NCBI GenBank assembly: GCA_020718905.1
Contig: DYRD01000010.1
Location: forward strand, 1-48,512
Length of the DNA stretch: 48,512 nucleotides
Reading direction: 5' to 3'
Source of the DNA: Syntrophus aciditrophicus
Lineage (GTDB): Bacteria > Desulfobacterota > Syntrophia > Syntrophales > UBA8958
Part shown: piece after piece, positions 16,049-26,117 of the stretch
Numbering within the stretch: the first letter of the stretch is position 1
Layout: every line of letters begins with the position of its first letter
Program-made: the position numbers and the translations under genes
Notes under the pieces: model-generated
Databases searched by the model: none
Told to the model about the DNA's origin: nothing
Seen by the model: the letters and a program-made list of their open reading frames with translations, nothing else

Positions 16049-17050
16049 TTAGCTGTCTTCCCGCAGCGTCCAGGGTGGAAATTCCAGCTTCATACCGAAA
16101 CCCAATCCCTGCTCGGCAAGAATCTCTTTTATTTCATTGAGTGATTTTCTTCCGAAGTTCTTTGTTTTGAGCATTTCCGCTTCCGATTTCTGGACCAGCT
16201 CTCCAATCAGATTGATTCCCGCATTCTTGAGACAATTGGCAGATCGTACGGACAATTCCAAATCATCGACATGCCGTAGGAGCTGTTCGTTGAGATTATC
16301 CTTCTCCTCGATCTCCGGCTGCTCCAATTCCTCGTCGACTTCGCTAAAGTTGATGAAGATATCCAGTTGCTCCTTTAATATTTTCGAGGCATAGGCCACG
16401 GCATCCTCGGGAAGGACACTGCCGTCAGTCCATATTTCGAGGACAAGCCGGTCATAATCGGCAATTTGCCCTACCCGCGCATGGGTTACGGTATAGTTGA
16501 CCTTCTTGATGGGCGAGTAGATCGCATCAATGTTAATGGTCCCCTCGGGCTGGTCAAAATCCTTCTCCTTTTTCGCCTGGACATAACCACGCCCCATTTT
16601 GACAACCATCTCCGCTTTCAAGGAAGCGTTCCCGGAAAGGGTGGCAAGATAGTGGTCGGGATTGAGGACCTCCACCGTACTATCATGAATGATGTCTCCG
16701 GCCGTGACTACCCCTTCCTTAGACGTGTCGAGGCGAATGACCCGCGGCCCATCCTGGTGGAGCATCACCCGTACACCCTTGAGATTCAGAATGATGTCCG
16801 TTACATCTTCCTTGACCCCGGGGACGGTGGAAAATTCATGCAAAACCCCTTCGATGCGCACGGAAACAATGGAGGCTCCTTGAATCGAAGACAAGAGGGT
16901 CCTCCGCAAGGCATTCCCCAAAGTAATGCCCATACCCCTTTCCAAGGGTTGGCAGCTAAATTCCCCATAGTACTGCGTGTGGGTACTCTCGTCGATCTCT
17001 ATCCTTTTTGGTCGTATTAAGCCACGCCAGTTTCGCTGCATTGTCTTCAT
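16049..17050 (-). CDS. rpoA: RNA polymerase subunit alpha
   Basis: The 333-residue alpha subunit has the dimerising N-terminal domain ([40 protein letters not shown]), an acidic linker (about 240-255) and the C-terminal domain that contacts UP elements and activators ([32 protein letters not shown]). It assembles the core enzyme with beta and beta' from the genes at 32-41 kb. Position between rpsD and rplQ is the usual one. Confidence 0.98.
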   Translation of the reverse strand: MKTMQRNWRGLIRPKRIEIDESTHTQYYGEFSCQPLERGMGITLGNALRRTLLSSIQGASIVSVRIEGVLHEFSTVPGVKEDVTDIILNLKGVRVMLHQDGPRVIRLDTSKEGVVTAGDIIHDSTVEVLNPDHYLATLSGNASLKAEMVVKMGRGYVQAKKEKDFDQPEGTINIDAIYSPIKKVNYTVTHARVGQIADYDRLVLEIWTDGSVLPEDAVAYASKILKEQLDIFINFSEVDEELEQPEIEEKDNLNEQLLRHVDDLELSVRSANCLKNAGINLIGELVQKSEAEMLKTKNFGRKSLNEIKEILAEQGLGFGMKLEFPPWTLREDS

Positions 17051-17097
17051 CCTTACAGTTCCGGTTTATTTTTAATCCGTTACCGGAGTATTAAACA

Positions 17098-17724
17098 TTA
17101 TTTTGAGTAAAGCTCCACGACCAGCTGTTCCTGAACCGGCATAGTCAATTCCTCGCGAGTGGGTAACATCTTGACGGCGCCCTTATAATTATCCTTATCA
17201 AGGGTCAACCACTGAGGTATTCCACGCCGGGCAACCGATTCCAAGGCTTCCAAAATCGTAGCAACCTTTCTGCTCCCCTCACGAACCTCAATCTCGTCTC
17301 CCACCTTGATTAGATAAGAAGGAATGTTGACCTTTCTGCCATTGACCGAAAAATGATAATGTCTGACCAATTGCCTCGCTTCCGTCCGGGAGCTTGCAAA
17401 TCCCAGCCGGAATACCATGTTGTCCAACCGTCTCTCCAGAAGGATCAACAGGTTCGTCCCGGTGATCCCTTTTTGCCGGTCCGCCTTTTCGAAATAACTG
17501 TGGAATTGCTTTTCCAAGAGGCCATACATCCTCTTGATCTTCTGTTTGGCCCGCAGCTGCACGCCATAGTCGGAAGGCTTTTTTCTCATCTGACCATGGT
17601 CTCCCGGTGCATATTCCCGACGTTCAAAGGCGCATTTTTCACTGTAACACCTGTCGCCTTTAAGAAACAACTTCAGGCCTTCCCTGCGGCACAACCTGCA
17701 TACGGATTCTCGATATCTTGCCAA
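17098..17724 (-). CDS. rpsD: 30S ribosomal protein S4
   Basis: S4 is a primary 16S rRNA-binding protein. The 208-residue product has an N-terminal zinc knuckle (CRLC, then CYSEKC) of the cysteine-containing type, and an S4 RNA-binding domain ([27 protein letters not shown]). In many bacteria S4 represses its own operon, but I cannot see a leader structure here. It precedes rpoA by 47 bases. Confidence 0.97.
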   Translation of the reverse strand: MARYRESVCRLCRREGLKLFLKGDRCYSEKCAFERREYAPGDHGQMRKKPSDYGVQLRAKQKIKRMYGLLEKQFHSYFEKADRQKGITGTNLLILLERRLDNMVFRLGFASSRTEARQLVRHYHFSVNGRKVNIPSYLIKVGDEIEVREGSRKVATILEALESVARRGIPQWLTLDKDNYKGAVKMLPTREELTMPVQEQLVVELYSK

Positions 17725-17768
17725 AGTTCCTCCCTGTTAAACCAAGCTCTGCAATAAAATGTAAATTT

Positions 17769-18161
17769 CTAAACCCTTCTCCGTTTCGGTGGCCGACATC
17801 CGTTATGTGGAATAGGAGTAACATCACGAATAAGAGTTATATTAAGACCCGTGAGCTGAAGGGCTCGCAGGGCTGATTCACGTCCCGACCCGGGCCCTTT
17901 GACATAAACCTGAATGCTTCTAAGACCGTGTTCCTTTGCCTTTTTTACAGCGTCTTCCGCAGCCATCTGGGCAGCAAAGGGAGTGCTCTTTCGGGAGCCC
18001 TTGAAACCCTGAATCCCCGATGACGACCACGAGATAACATTACCACTAAGATCAGTAATGGTCACAATGGTATTGTTGAAAGTTGACTGGATATGGGCAA
18101 CCCCTTCGGGGATATTCTTCTTCTCTTTTTTCTTTCCTGTTTTTCTTGCCGGCCTCGCCAT
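17769..18161 (-). CDS. rpsK: 30S ribosomal protein S11
   Basis: S11 lines the platform of the small subunit near the E site. The 130-residue product has the typical [19 protein letters not shown], the stretch [20 protein letters not shown] and the C-terminal [13 protein letters not shown]. It follows rpsM by 12 bases in the normal alpha-operon order. Confidence 0.97.
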   Translation of the reverse strand: MARPARKTGKKKEKKNIPEGVAHIQSTFNNTIVTITDLSGNVISWSSSGIQGFKGSRKSTPFAAQMAAEDAVKKAKEHGLRSIQVYVKGPGSGRESALRALQLTGLNITLIRDVTPIPHNGCRPPKRRRV

Positions 18162-18173
18162 GTTTCCTCCCCG

Positions 18174-18542
18174 TTACTTCTTCTTTCCTGCAATCGCCCG
18201 TCTTGGTCCTTTACGCGTCCGGGCATTGGTGTGACTTCTCTGCCCCCTGACCGGCAGACCTTTTCGATGCCTCAACCCACGATAAGTACCAAGATCCATC
18301 AGTCGCTTCAGATCCAGGGAAACTTCCCGTCGCAGATCCCCTTCTACCTTATGTTCTTTATCGATAATGCTTCTTATAGCCGAAATTTCGCCATCGGCAA
18401 GGTGATCTGTCTTCGTACTGAAGTCAACGCCCGCCTTCACAAGGATCTCCTGCGCCTTCGTCCTGCCGATCCCGTAAATATAAGTCAAGGCTATTTCCAT
18501 CCTCTTGTTCTTTGGTAAATCCACCCCTGCAATTCTTGCCAC
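18174..18542 (-). CDS. rpsM: 30S ribosomal protein S13
   Basis: S13 sits at the head of the small subunit and contacts the large subunit and P-site tRNA. The 122-residue product starts [20 protein letters not shown], has the helix-two-turn-helix region ([12 protein letters not shown]) and ends in the basic [17 protein letters not shown] tail. It lies between rpmJ and rpsK. Confidence 0.97.
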   Translation of the reverse strand: MARIAGVDLPKNKRMEIALTYIYGIGRTKAQEILVKAGVDFSTKTDHLADGEISAIRSIIDKEHKVEGDLRREVSLDLKRLMDLGTYRGLRHRKGLPVRGQRSHTNARTRKGPRRAIAGKKK

Positions 18543-18574
18543 CGTCTAACCTCCTGACCTTACCACGGATCTCT

Positions 18575-18688
18575 TTATCCCTGTCGCTGCTTGTGCTTGG
18601 GGTTTTCACAGATTATCCTGAGAATACCCTTCCTTTTCACGATCTTACACTTATCGCAGATCTTTTTTACCGAAGCTCTTACTTTCAA
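18575..18688 (-). CDS. rpmJ: 50S ribosomal protein L36
   Basis: This 37-residue gene reads [20 protein letters not shown] and on to KHKQRQG. It is the zinc form, with Cys11, Cys14, Cys27 and His32 as ligands. The start codon is TTG at 18688, supported by AAGGAG eight bases upstream. It lies between infA and rpsM as usual in the spc/alpha region. Confidence 0.95.
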   Translation of the reverse strand: MKVRASVKKICDKCKIVKRKGILRIICENPKHKQRQG

Positions 18689-18742
18689 TATCTTCACTCC
18701 TTGTGTCTTTTATCAGGACACGATCTTCGTGGATCCAGTACT

Positions 18743-18961
18743 TTATTTAGTCCGGTAAATGATGCGTCCCCGAGTCAGATCATAGGGTGAAAGCTCCACA
18801 GTTACCCTGTCTCCGGGAAGTATCTTGATAAAATGCATCCGCATTTTCCCGGATATGTGGGCCAAGACCCGATGACCATTCTCCAATTCCACCCGGAACA
18901 TGGCATTGGGCAAGGGTTCAATGACCTTGCCCTCAACTTCTATTGCCTCTTCTTTTACCAT
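18743..18961 (-). CDS. infA: translation initiation factor IF-1
   Basis: IF-1 blocks the A site during initiation. The 72-residue product is a single S1/OB-fold ([58 protein letters not shown]) of the normal length. It begins MVKEE in place of the common MAKEE. It follows map by 37 bases and precedes rpmJ. Confidence 0.97.
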   Translation of the reverse strand: MVKEEAIEVEGKVIEPLPNAMFRVELENGHRVLAHISGKMRMHFIKILPGDRVTVELSPYDLTRGRIIYRTK

Positions 18962-18998
18962 AAGTATATCCCTGATCGACGACTCTCTCCACCGCCGT

Positions 18999-19748
18999 TC
19001 ACTGCATCCGGCTTAATATTTCCGGACCGTGATCAGTAATAGCAACGGTATGTTCAAAATGAGCGGAAAGCCTACCATCCGCCGTAACGGCCGTCCAGCC
19101 GTCCGCGAGCATTCTGATTTTATAGGTTCCGGCATTGACCATCGGCTCTATCGCCAATACCATTCCCGCTTTCAACGCCACCCCTCTACCCTTGACACCA
19201 TAGTTGGGAATCTGGGGATCTTCATGAAGATCCCGTCCAATACCATGGCCGACAAAATCCTTCACTACGGAAAAGCCTTCCGCCTCTACATGCGTCTGGA
19301 CCGCGGCGGAAATGTCACCCAGCCGGTTTCCGACCGTCGCCTCATGAATAGCGCGGGTGAGGGATGCTTCGGTCGCTTCCAGGAGCAGCGCCGCCTCACT
19401 GGAAATCTTCCCCACGGGAACCGTCAGGGCGGCGTCACCATAATATCCGTGATAATAAACACCAAAATCAAGACCGACCATATCCCCCTCCCTGAGGACT
19501 CGCTCCGAAGGGAGGCCGTGGATCACTTGCTCATTTATCGAAGCACACAGGGAGAAGGGGTAACCGCGATAACCTTTAAAGGCGGGTTTTGCACCTTTTT
19601 TCAGAACCAGTTCCTCGGAAAGATGATCCAACTCTAAAGTGGTAACCCCCTCCTGCACCCTTTCTTTCAACTCCGTCAATATCTCTGCGACGATAAGGTT
19701 ACTCGCCCTTATCTTTTCTATTTCACTCCGCTGCTTCAGAATAACCAT
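18999..19748 (-). CDS. map: type I methionine aminopeptidase
   Basis: Map removes the initiator methionine from new proteins. The 249-residue product has the metal-binding residues in place: two Asp in [17 protein letters not shown], His in [12 protein letters not shown], Glu in [10 protein letters not shown] and Glu in FEHTVAIT. It follows secY by 34 bases; the adk gene that often separates secY and map is absent here. Confidence 0.96.
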   Translation of the reverse strand: MVILKQRSEIEKIRASNLIVAEILTELKERVQEGVTTLELDHLSEELVLKKGAKPAFKGYRGYPFSLCASINEQVIHGLPSERVLREGDMVGLDFGVYYHGYYGDAALTVPVGKISSEAALLLEATEASLTRAIHEATVGNRLGDISAAVQTHVEAEGFSVVKDFVGHGIGRDLHEDPQIPNYGVKGRGVALKAGMVLAIEPMVNAGTYKIRMLADGWTAVTADGRLSAHFEHTVAITDHGPEILSRMQ

Positions 19749-19782
19749 TAAAACGGCTCCCCTATCCTCGTCATGGTCTTCC

Positions 19783-21090
19783 TCAGCGCCGCCTCGCTAT
19801 CTTTCCTTTCTTCATGAAACCTTCATATTGCCTGGTCAACAAATGGGTCTCGATCTGACCAGCCGTGTCGAGGGCCACCCCGACCACGATGAGCAAAGCG
19901 GTTCCTCCGAAGTAAAAAGGCACGTTAAAATAACCTATCAAGATACTCGGCAATACACAAACGGCGGACACATAAATTGCGCCGCTGAAGGTCAAGCGGG
20001 TCAAAACTTCATCGATATAGTCCGCCGTTTTTTTCCCCGGCCGGATTCCGGGCACGTAGCCCCCGTATTTCTTCATGTTGTCCGCCACATCGACGGGATT
20101 GAAGGTGACTGCCGTGTAAAAGTAACAGAAAAAAACTATAAATGCAACGTACATTAACTCGTAAATAGCCTTGCCGGGAACCAGAGAATCCGCGACAACC
20201 TTCATCCACGGGTGGGGAATAAAATTCGCTATGGTCGCCGGAAACATGATGATGGAAGAAGCGAAAATCGGCGGAATAACCCCTGCCGCGTTTACTTTCA
20301 GGGGCAAATGGGTGGACTGCCCGCCATATACTTTTCTTCCCACTACCCGTTTGGCATACTGGACCGGAATCCTTCGCTGGGCGCTTTCAACATAGACAAT
20401 CGTGCCGACTACGGCAAGCATCATGACGATGAGAATGACAATCGAGAAAAACCCCATTTCCCCCGCCGACAGGAGCTGAAAGGTATTAATAATCGCTTCC
20501 GGGGCTCTGCATACGATCCCGGAAAAGATAATCAGCGAGATGCCGTTACCGATCCCCTTTTCCGTAATCTGCTCCCCCAGCCACATGATAAAAGACGTCC
20601 CCGCCGTCAGGGTGATCATGGTCATGAGTCGAAAAGCCCATCCCGGCTCCAGAACGATCGATACCCCCGTTGGTCCGGCCATATTTTCCAGTCCGATAGC
20701 AATGCCGAAGCCCTGAATGATGCTCAGCAGAACCGTTCCGTAACGGGTATACTGGGTAATTTTTCTTCTTCCCGCCTCGCCTTCCTTGGAAAGCTTTTCC
20801 AGATGGGGAATCGCAATAGTCAGAAGTTGCAGAATAATAGAGGCACTGATATAGGGCATGATCCCCAGAGCAAAAACAGAAAGATTGCTCAGGGCGCCCC
20901 CGGCAAACATGTCAAAGAGCCCGAGTAATGATCCCTTGGCCTGTTCGAAGTAGGCCGCTAAAGCCGTCGTATCGATACCCGGTGTCGGCACATGGGCGCC
21001 GATACGGTAAACGATGAGCAGGAGAAAGGTATAGAGCATCCGCTTCTGAAGCTCGGGAATCTTTGATATATTGCTCAGTCCGCCAATCAA
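19783..21090 (-). CDS. secY: protein translocase subunit SecY
   Basis: SecY is the channel of the Sec translocase, together with SecE encoded at 43.7 kb. The product (about 435 residues) has ten predicted membrane segments, the plug region after helix 1 (GIDTTALAAYFEQAKGSLLGLFDMFAGGAL) and the cytoplasmic loops with conserved Arg. I prefer a TTG start at 21090, giving MIGGLSNISKIPELQKR as in homologues, with GAGG eight bases upstream. A GTG at 21117 would add nine residues and overlap rplO by 26 bases. Either way it is translationally linked to rplO. Confidence 0.95.
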   Translation of the reverse strand: MIGGLSNISKIPELQKRMLYTFLLLIVYRIGAHVPTPGIDTTALAAYFEQAKGSLLGLFDMFAGGALSNLSVFALGIMPYISASIILQLLTIAIPHLEKLSKEGEAGRRKITQYTRYGTVLLSIIQGFGIAIGLENMAGPTGVSIVLEPGWAFRLMTMITLTAGTSFIMWLGEQITEKGIGNGISLIIFSGIVCRAPEAIINTFQLLSAGEMGFFSIVILIVMMLAVVGTIVYVESAQRRIPVQYAKRVVGRKVYGGQSTHLPLKVNAAGVIPPIFASSIIMFPATIANFIPHPWMKVVADSLVPGKAIYELMYVAFIVFFCYFYTAVTFNPVDVADNMKKYGGYVPGIRPGKKTADYIDEVLTRLTFSGAIYVSAVCVLPSILIGYFNVPFYFGGTALLIVVGVALDTAGQIETHLLTRQYEGFMKKGKIARRR

Positions 21091-21091
21091 A

Positions 21092-21535
21092 TCAGGCAAC
21101 CTCGACGATAGATCCACCGGCAGCTTCGATCTTAGTTTTCGCCCCTTTACTCAGGGCATCCAGCTTAATGGACAGGGCGTGCTGAATGTCTCCCTTCCCC
21201 AGGAGCTTAACGCCGTCTCCCCTTTTCTTGATCAGGCCCTTTTGAATCAGCGCCTCGGCGTCGATAACACTATTTTCGGGAAAGTCATTCAATTGGAGTA
21301 AATTCACGGTAATCAGTTCTTTTCTAAACGGGTTCCGGAAGCCCCGTTTGGGGAGCCTCCGCGCCATGGGCATCTGCCCCCCCTCGAATCCGGGCCGCGT
21401 ACCTCCGCCGGAACGTACGTTCTGCCCCTTGGATCCTTTGCAGGCAGTTCCGCCATGTCCGGAGCCGTCACCTCGTCCGACCCTTTTACGCTTTTTCCGT
21501 GATCCGACGGGCGCCTTTAATGTTTGCAAATCCAT
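21092..21535 (-). CDS. rplO: 50S ribosomal protein L15
   Basis: L15 is a late-assembling large-subunit protein. The 147-residue product has the basic Gly-rich N-terminal extension (RKKRKRVGRGDGSGHGGTA; GFEGGQMPMARRLPKRGF) and the globular C-terminal part (LLGKGDIQHALSIKLDALS). It follows rpmD by six bases and its stop is one base from the likely secY start. Confidence 0.97.
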   Translation of the reverse strand: MDLQTLKAPVGSRKKRKRVGRGDGSGHGGTACKGSKGQNVRSGGGTRPGFEGGQMPMARRLPKRGFRNPFRKELITVNLLQLNDFPENSVIDAEALIQKGLIKKRGDGVKLLGKGDIQHALSIKLDALSKGAKTKIEAAGGSIVEVA

Positions 21536-21541
21536 ATCTAT

Positions 21542-21730
21542 CTATGCCTCCACCTCTTCCATGGCAACCAAGTGGCAAACCTTGCTGACCATACCTCGAA
21601 TCTCGGGAGTATCGGCAAGCAGGACCGTCCTATTCATTTTCAGGAGCCCCATCCCACGGAGGACCTTTCGCTGTTTTTCCGGCCTCCCTATATAGCTCCG
21701 AATCAATGTTACTTTTAATTTACGTCCCAC
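21542..21730 (-). CDS. rpmD: 50S ribosomal protein L30
   Basis: The 62-residue product matches L30 ([20 protein letters not shown], then [18 protein letters not shown] and [12 protein letters not shown]). L30 is a small protein on the large-subunit surface. It lies in the usual rpsE-rpmD-rplO order, 20 bases after rpsE. Confidence 0.95.
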   Translation of the reverse strand: MGRKLKVTLIRSYIGRPEKQRKVLRGMGLLKMNRTVLLADTPEIRGMVSKVCHLVAMEEVEA

Positions 21731-21750
21731 GAAATATACCCCTTAAAAAA

Positions 21751-22248
21751 TTACCGACTTTCCAAGAACGCCTGCCCACGCAGTTTGGCTATCTGAGCAG
21801 GTTCTTTCAGCCGGGTAAGACCCTCAATGGTTGCCTTGACCAAGTTATGAGGATTATGAGAACCAAGACACTTGGTCAAAATGTTGTGGACACCGGCGAC
21901 CTCCAGGACCGCACGCACAGCGCCTCCAGCAATAAGTCCCGTTCCTTCTGATGCCGGTTTAAGAAGCACCCGGCCAGCCCCGTATATTCCGGTGACTTCA
22001 TAGGGTATCGTCCTGTTCGTAATGGCAACCTTTTTCATGCTTTTCTTGGCCTGTTCCATCCCTTTACGGATCGCCTCGGGTACTTCGTGGGCTTTGCCAA
22101 GCCCTGCTCCCACTGCTCCCTGCCCATCTCCAACTACGACAATGGCGCTGAAACGGAACCTCCGGCCGCCTTTTACGACTTTGGCTGTCCTGTTGATAGT
22201 AATAACCCTGTCTATCAGTTCGACTTCTTCCATCATGATCTTATCCAA
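21751..22248 (-). CDS. rpsE: 30S ribosomal protein S5
   Basis: S5 helps set translational accuracy. The 165-residue product has the double-stranded RNA-binding-like N-terminal domain ([36 protein letters not shown]) and the C-terminal fold ([31 protein letters not shown]). A second in-frame start a few codons in (MMEEVEL) is also possible. It follows rplR by 22 bases. Confidence 0.96.
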   Translation of the reverse strand: MDKIMMEEVELIDRVITINRTAKVVKGGRRFRFSAIVVVGDGQGAVGAGLGKAHEVPEAIRKGMEQAKKSMKKVAITNRTIPYEVTGIYGAGRVLLKPASEGTGLIAGGAVRAVLEVAGVHNILTKCLGSHNPHNLVKATIEGLTRLKEPAQIAKLRGQAFLESR

Positions 22249-22270
22249 TCGCCCCTCTTGTTATTGACCC

Positions 22271-22633
22271 CTAGAATTTTAAGCCTCTCTCACGAGCGGC
22301 GTCGGCAAGGGCCTTAACCCTTCCATGATAAAGAAAGCGCCCCCGATCAAAAACGGCCTTTTCAATCCCGATCGCCTTGAGCCGCTCCGCCACCAGCCTA
22401 CCTACTTCCTTGGCCGCTTCCGACTTTTTAACTTTCCCCAGCCCAGCTCGCAACTCCGGGCTCAAAGTGGAAGCCTCCACCAATGTCTTGCCAAGATCAT
22501 CTGCGATCGCCTGCACGTAAATATGCCTCGTACTCCTGAAAACAGCAAGCCGGGGTCTTTCCTGAGTCCCTGAGACCTTGCCCCGGACGCGGGCTTTTCT
22601 TTTCTCTCTGATCTTTTCAATCTTCGCTGCCAA
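22271..22633 (-). CDS. rplR: 50S ribosomal protein L18
   Basis: L18 binds 5S rRNA and attaches it to the large subunit together with L5. The 120-residue product has the basic N-terminus ([17 protein letters not shown]), [20 protein letters not shown] and the C-terminal [20 protein letters not shown]. It lies between rplF and rpsE as usual. Confidence 0.97.
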   Translation of the reverse strand: MAAKIEKIREKRKARVRGKVSGTQERPRLAVFRSTRHIYVQAIADDLGKTLVEASTLSPELRAGLGKVKKSEAAKEVGRLVAERLKAIGIEKAVFDRGRFLYHGRVKALADAARERGLKF

Positions 22634-22676
22634 TTCGCCTACCTCTTCAAAAGGATATTTGACAATTTTCTATCTA

Positions 22677-23216
22677 TCACGAACCTACAGATTTGCCGAC
22701 TTTCCGGCGCACCTGCTCTCCAACGTATTTAACGCCTTTCCCTTTATATGGCTCCGGCTTTCTCAGCTCGCGGATTTCGGAAGCCACCTTGCCGACAAGG
22801 TACTTGTCGATACCGGAAACGACCACGTTGACAAGCTTATCTATCTTGATGTTAACACCTTCGGGAATCTTGTACTCAAGGGGAGTGGAAAACCCCAGGA
22901 CCATTTTCAAAACATTGTTGTTCAATTCGGCGCGATAACCAACACCGGATATCTCCAAACCCTTCTCAAATCCCTTGCTTACTCCCGTAACCATATTGTT
23001 CACGAGGGTCCTTGCCAAACCATGAGCTGATCTTCCCAGCCGATTGTCGGCAAGTCTCTTTATGACAACAGTATTGTTTTCAAGGGAAAAATCGACTCCC
23101 GGGGGTAAGACTGCTGACAATTGCCCGTTTGGTCCCGATACCTTGACTACCCCCGCCTCCTGGACTATCTGCACGTCAGCAGGCAATTCTATGGGTTTTT
23201 TTCCAATTCTCGACAT
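22677..23216 (-). CDS. rplF: 50S ribosomal protein L6
   Basis: L6 lies near the factor-binding site of the large subunit. The 179-residue product has the two repeated alpha/beta domains. It opens MSRIGKKPIELP and ends with the signature RKPEPYKGKGVKYVGEQVRR. It sits between rpsH and rplR in the spc order. Confidence 0.97.
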   Translation of the reverse strand: MSRIGKKPIELPADVQIVQEAGVVKVSGPNGQLSAVLPPGVDFSLENNTVVIKRLADNRLGRSAHGLARTLVNNMVTGVSKGFEKGLEISGVGYRAELNNNVLKMVLGFSTPLEYKIPEGVNIKIDKLVNVVVSGIDKYLVGKVASEIRELRKPEPYKGKGVKYVGEQVRRKVGKSVGS

Positions 23217-23256
23217 TTTTATCTCCCGACCGTATTCATAATATTCTCAGATACGG

Positions 23257-23658
23257 TTACCATACCTTACAGAGAATCTCTCCGCCGACCTTCGAATCTC
23301 TTGCTTCTTGATCCGTCATGATTCCCCGGGACGTAGAAAGGATCGCAATACCGTACCCGTTCAACACCTTGGGGATGTCCTGGCTGTGTACGTAAACCCT
23401 CCTGCCAGGCTTGCTGACCCTCTGGATGTCCGTCAGAAGGAAGCTCCGCGAGTCGGGATAAACAAGTTCTATCCGCAAGCTTTCCCGGTCATGTTTATCC
23501 TTCTTGAGTTCATATCCGGTAATGAACCCCGCCTTTTTCAAAACCTCGGCAATGTTTGCGTTCATTCTTGATGAGAGAACATCCACGGTTTTAAAATGCA
23601 TCCGATTGGCATTTCGGATCCTCGTCAACATATCAGCAATTGGATCGGTCATTCTCAT
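23257..23658 (-). CDS. rpsH: 30S ribosomal protein S8
   Basis: S8 binds the central domain of 16S rRNA and, in E. coli, represses the spc operon by binding its mRNA near rplE. The 133-residue product starts MTDPIADMLTRIRNAN after two residues and ends with STSRGIMTDQEARDSKVGGE and CKVW. Two upstream codons (MR) remain in the chosen start. It follows the S14 gene by 21 bases. Confidence 0.97.
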   Translation of the reverse strand: MRMTDPIADMLTRIRNANRMHFKTVDVLSSRMNANIAEVLKKAGFITGYELKKDKHDRESLRIELVYPDSRSFLLTDIQRVSKPGRRVYVHSQDIPKVLNGYGIAILSTSRGIMTDQEARDSKVGGEILCKVW

Positions 23659-23679
23659 GAGTATGGCTCCTTTATTGAT

Positions 23680-23865
23680 CTACCAGCTCGCCTTGATTAC
23701 CCCGGGGAGCTCCCCCTTGGTGGCAAGATTCCTAAGACATATCCTGCACATATCGAACTTGCGATAATACGCCCGTGGCCTTCCGCACAAAGGGCAGCGG
23801 TTGTATTGCCGGACCGAAAACTTCAGTTTTCTTTTTGCTTTTGCGATAAGAGATTTCTTCGCCAC
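23680..23865 (-). CDS. rpsZ: 30S ribosomal protein S14, type Z
   Basis: This is the short zinc-binding S14 (61 residues). Two CxxC pairs (CPLCGRP and CRIC) hold one zinc ion, then [17 protein letters not shown] ends the protein. S14 is in the head of the small subunit. The gene is in the usual place between rplE and rpsH. Confidence 0.97.
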   Translation of the reverse strand: MAKKSLIAKAKRKLKFSVRQYNRCPLCGRPRAYYRKFDMCRICLRNLATKGELPGVIKASW

Positions 23866-23884
23866 GCTTCTATTCCTCCAGCCG

Positions 23885-24439
23885 TTATTGCGGCTTAATT
23901 TCTGATCTGAAAGGCATGCCCATCAGCCTTAACAGCTCCCGGGCTTCTTCGTCCGTCTTTGCCGACGTCACAATAACTACATTCATGCCCCGCACTTTAT
24001 CTATCTTGTCATACTCTATTTCCGGGAAAATGATCTGCTCCTTGAGTCCCAGGGCAAAATTTCCTCTCCCGTCAAATGATTTGGGAGCAATTCCCCGGAA
24101 GTCTCTGACCCGTGGCAAATTGATATTAACCAGCCGGTCAAAGAATTCAAACATTCTTTCCCACCTGAGGGTTACCCGGCAACCAATGGACATGCCCTGG
24201 CGTAGCTTGAAAGTGGCAATAGATTTTCTCGCCTTCGTAATAACAGGTTTTTGCCCCGTGATAGCGGAAAGTTCCTGGACGGCGCTATCCAGAATTTTCG
24301 CATTCTGTATGGCTTCACCGAGACCCATGTTAAGCACTATTTTTTGCAGTCTCGGCACCTCCATAGTATTCTTGTAATGGAACTTAGCAATTAACGCCGC
24401 AACCACTTCTTTTTGATAATAATCTTTGAGTCTTGCCAT
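23885..24439 (-). CDS. rplE: 50S ribosomal protein L5
   Basis: L5 binds 5S rRNA and contacts P-site tRNA. The 184-residue product has [15 protein letters not shown], the loop [16 protein letters not shown] and the C-terminal [20 protein letters not shown]. Length is normal (about 180). It follows rplX by ten bases. Confidence 0.97.
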   Translation of the reverse strand: MARLKDYYQKEVVAALIAKFHYKNTMEVPRLQKIVLNMGLGEAIQNAKILDSAVQELSAITGQKPVITKARKSIATFKLRQGMSIGCRVTLRWERMFEFFDRLVNINLPRVRDFRGIAPKSFDGRGNFALGLKEQIIFPEIEYDKIDKVRGMNVVIVTSAKTDEEARELLRLMGMPFRSEIKPQ

Positions 24440-24449
24440 ATCGATCGAC

Positions 24450-24770
24450 CTATACGTCTAATATCTCTTTACATTTCTTACAGATACGGACCTTCCGCCC
24501 ATCATCCAGAACTTTGTGACCGAGGCGCACCCCGGCGTCGCATTTGCTGCATAAGTAGGAAACATTGGTAATGTGGAGGGAACCTTCCTTTTCCACTATG
24601 CCGCCTTTACCCTTAGCGTCCGGACGCTGATGCCGCTTGACAAAGTTGAGTTTCTCGACAATTATTCGATCCTTATCCCTTATGACTTTGATTATCTTGC
24701 CGGTTTTACCTTTTTCCTTGCCGGCGACAACCTTCACCATATCTCCTTTTTTCAACTGCTTCCCATGCAT
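24450..24770 (-). CDS. rplX: 50S ribosomal protein L24
   Basis: L24 starts large-subunit assembly. The 106-residue product has a KOW motif ([20 protein letters not shown]) and ends in a zinc ribbon made of two CxxC pairs (CSKC, CKKC). The ATG at 24770 is preferred because AAGGAA lies at the right distance and the length fits; another in-frame ATG at 24791 would add seven residues with a weaker site. Confidence 0.94.
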   Translation of the reverse strand: MHGKQLKKGDMVKVVAGKEKGKTGKIIKVIRDKDRIIVEKLNFVKRHQRPDAKGKGGIVEKEGSLHITNVSYLCSKCDAGVRLGHKVLDDGRKVRICKKCKEILDV

Positions 24771-24809
24771 TTTTTCGTTCCTTGTTTCCATATCTCGTCC
24801 GTCTGCCCC

Positions 24810-25178
24810 TTAGAGCACCTCGGGAGCCAATGAGATGATCTTCATGAACTGCTTAGCTCTCAGTTCCCGAGCCACGGGGCCAAAAATCCTGGTTCCGATC
24901 GGCTCCATCTGGTGAGAAATCAGAACGGCGGAATTATCGTCAAATTTCAGATAAGACCCATCCTGCCTTCGCACCTCTTTGACCGTGCGGACGATGACGG
25001 CTTTCATGACATCCCCTTTCTTAACCTTAGAATTGGGAATGGCTTCCTTTACCGATACCACAATAACATCGCCAACACTGGCATAGTGCCGCTTCGACCC
25101 CCCCAGAACTTTGATGCAGGCAACCTTTTTTGCACCCGAGTTGTCTGCCACATTTAGAATGGTCTGCATCTGAATCAT
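24810..25178 (-). CDS. rplN: 50S ribosomal protein L14
   Basis: L14 forms an intersubunit bridge. The 122-residue product starts [20 protein letters not shown] and shows the family stretch [14 protein letters not shown] and the C-terminus [10 protein letters not shown]. Length is exactly typical. It follows rpsQ by 32 bases. Confidence 0.97.
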   Translation of the reverse strand: MIQMQTILNVADNSGAKKVACIKVLGGSKRHYASVGDVIVVSVKEAIPNSKVKKGDVMKAVIVRTVKEVRRQDGSYLKFDDNSAVLISHQMEPIGTRIFGPVARELRAKQFMKIISLAPEVL

Positions 25179-25210
25179 AATACTGCTCCGCCTTCACAAA
25201 AGTCCCAATG

Positions 25211-25468
25211 CTACTTGGCTCGCTCCAGAATGGTCCGCATCCGCCACCGCTTGTCCCTGCTCAGTGGCCGAGATTCAACAATGAGAACCTTATCTCCTAC
25301 ACGACATTCATTGCCTTCATCGTGGGCCTTGCATTTCACATATTGTCTTATATATTTATGGAAAACAGCGTGTTTTACCAAGCGCTCCGTACGAACAACT
25401 ATGGTTTTTTCCATTTTGCTGCTGACCACAACACCCTTGATCGTTCTTTGGTTCCCCCGACCTTCCAT
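25211..25468 (-). CDS. rpsQ: 30S ribosomal protein S17
   Basis: S17 is an OB-fold primary binder of 16S rRNA. The 85-residue product has GVVVSSKMEKTIVVRTERLV and the C-terminal GDKVLIVESRPLSRDKRWR. It lies two bases after rpmC, suggesting coupled translation. Confidence 0.97.
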   Translation of the reverse strand: MEGRGNQRTIKGVVVSSKMEKTIVVRTERLVKHAVFHKYIRQYVKCKAHDEGNECRVGDKVLIVESRPLSRDKRWRMRTILERAK

Positions 25469-25470
25469 TC

Positions 25471-25662
25471 CTACTGAACCTCCTTCTGTCTCAAGATAGT
25501 CTTGATACGGGCGTTGCTCTTCCTTGTTTGGCCCAACGTAGAGGGAGAATCCAACTGCCCAGAAGAATGACGAAGTTTCAACCGAAAAAGCTCTTCATCA
25601 AGGTCCTGGTTTTTTTGCCGTAATTCGTCAATACTCAGGTCTCTCAGCTCTTTAACTTTCAT
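25471..25662 (-). CDS. rpmC: 50S ribosomal protein L29
   Basis: L29 is a two-helix protein at the exit tunnel. The 63-residue product ([20 protein letters not shown], then [28 protein letters not shown]) is typical. Its start overlaps the rplP stop by four bases. Confidence 0.96.
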   Translation of the reverse strand: MKVKELRDLSIDELRQKNQDLDEELFRLKLRHSSGQLDSPSTLGQTRKSNARIKTILRQKEVQ

Positions 25663-26075
25663 AAGCCATCTCCGCTGTTAAAAAACTTGACTCCAATGGG
25701 TAGTTTATGGGCTGCCAGGCGAAAGGCTTCCTTAGCGATTTCCGGGGAAACCCCGCGCATCTCGTAAAGGATCATTCCCGGTTTAACAACGGCTACCCAT
25801 TCTTCCGGGGCGCCCTTTCCTTTTCCCATTCTGGTCTCTGCCGGTTTTTTGGTCACGGCCTTATGAGGAAAAACCCGAATCCATATCTTCCCGCCTCGTT
25901 TTACGTGCCTTGTCATCGCCACACGAGCCGATTCAATCTGTCTTGCTGTTACCCAACCGCACTCCGTTGCCTGCAGCCCGAACTCACCGAAGGCAACCGT
26001 ATTGCCTCTCGTTGCCTGACCGGTCATACGACCACGCTGCGGCTTCCTATATTTGACCCTTTTCGGCATTAACAT
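25659..26075 (-). CDS. rplP: 50S ribosomal protein L16
   Basis: L16 organises the A-site tRNA binding region. The 138-residue product begins [17 protein letters not shown], as in homologues, and has [20 protein letters not shown] and [19 protein letters not shown]. The ribosome site GAGG is about ten bases upstream. It follows rpsC by 42 bases. Confidence 0.97.
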   Translation of the reverse strand: MLMPKRVKYRKPQRGRMTGQATRGNTVAFGEFGLQATECGWVTARQIESARVAMTRHVKRGGKIWIRVFPHKAVTKKPAETRMGKGKGAPEEWVAVVKPGMILYEMRGVSPEIAKEAFRLAAHKLPIGVKFFNSGDGL

Positions 26076-26117
26076 GGTTCAAAAACCTCTGTCTGAAATC
26101 CTTGCTTAATCTTGCTT

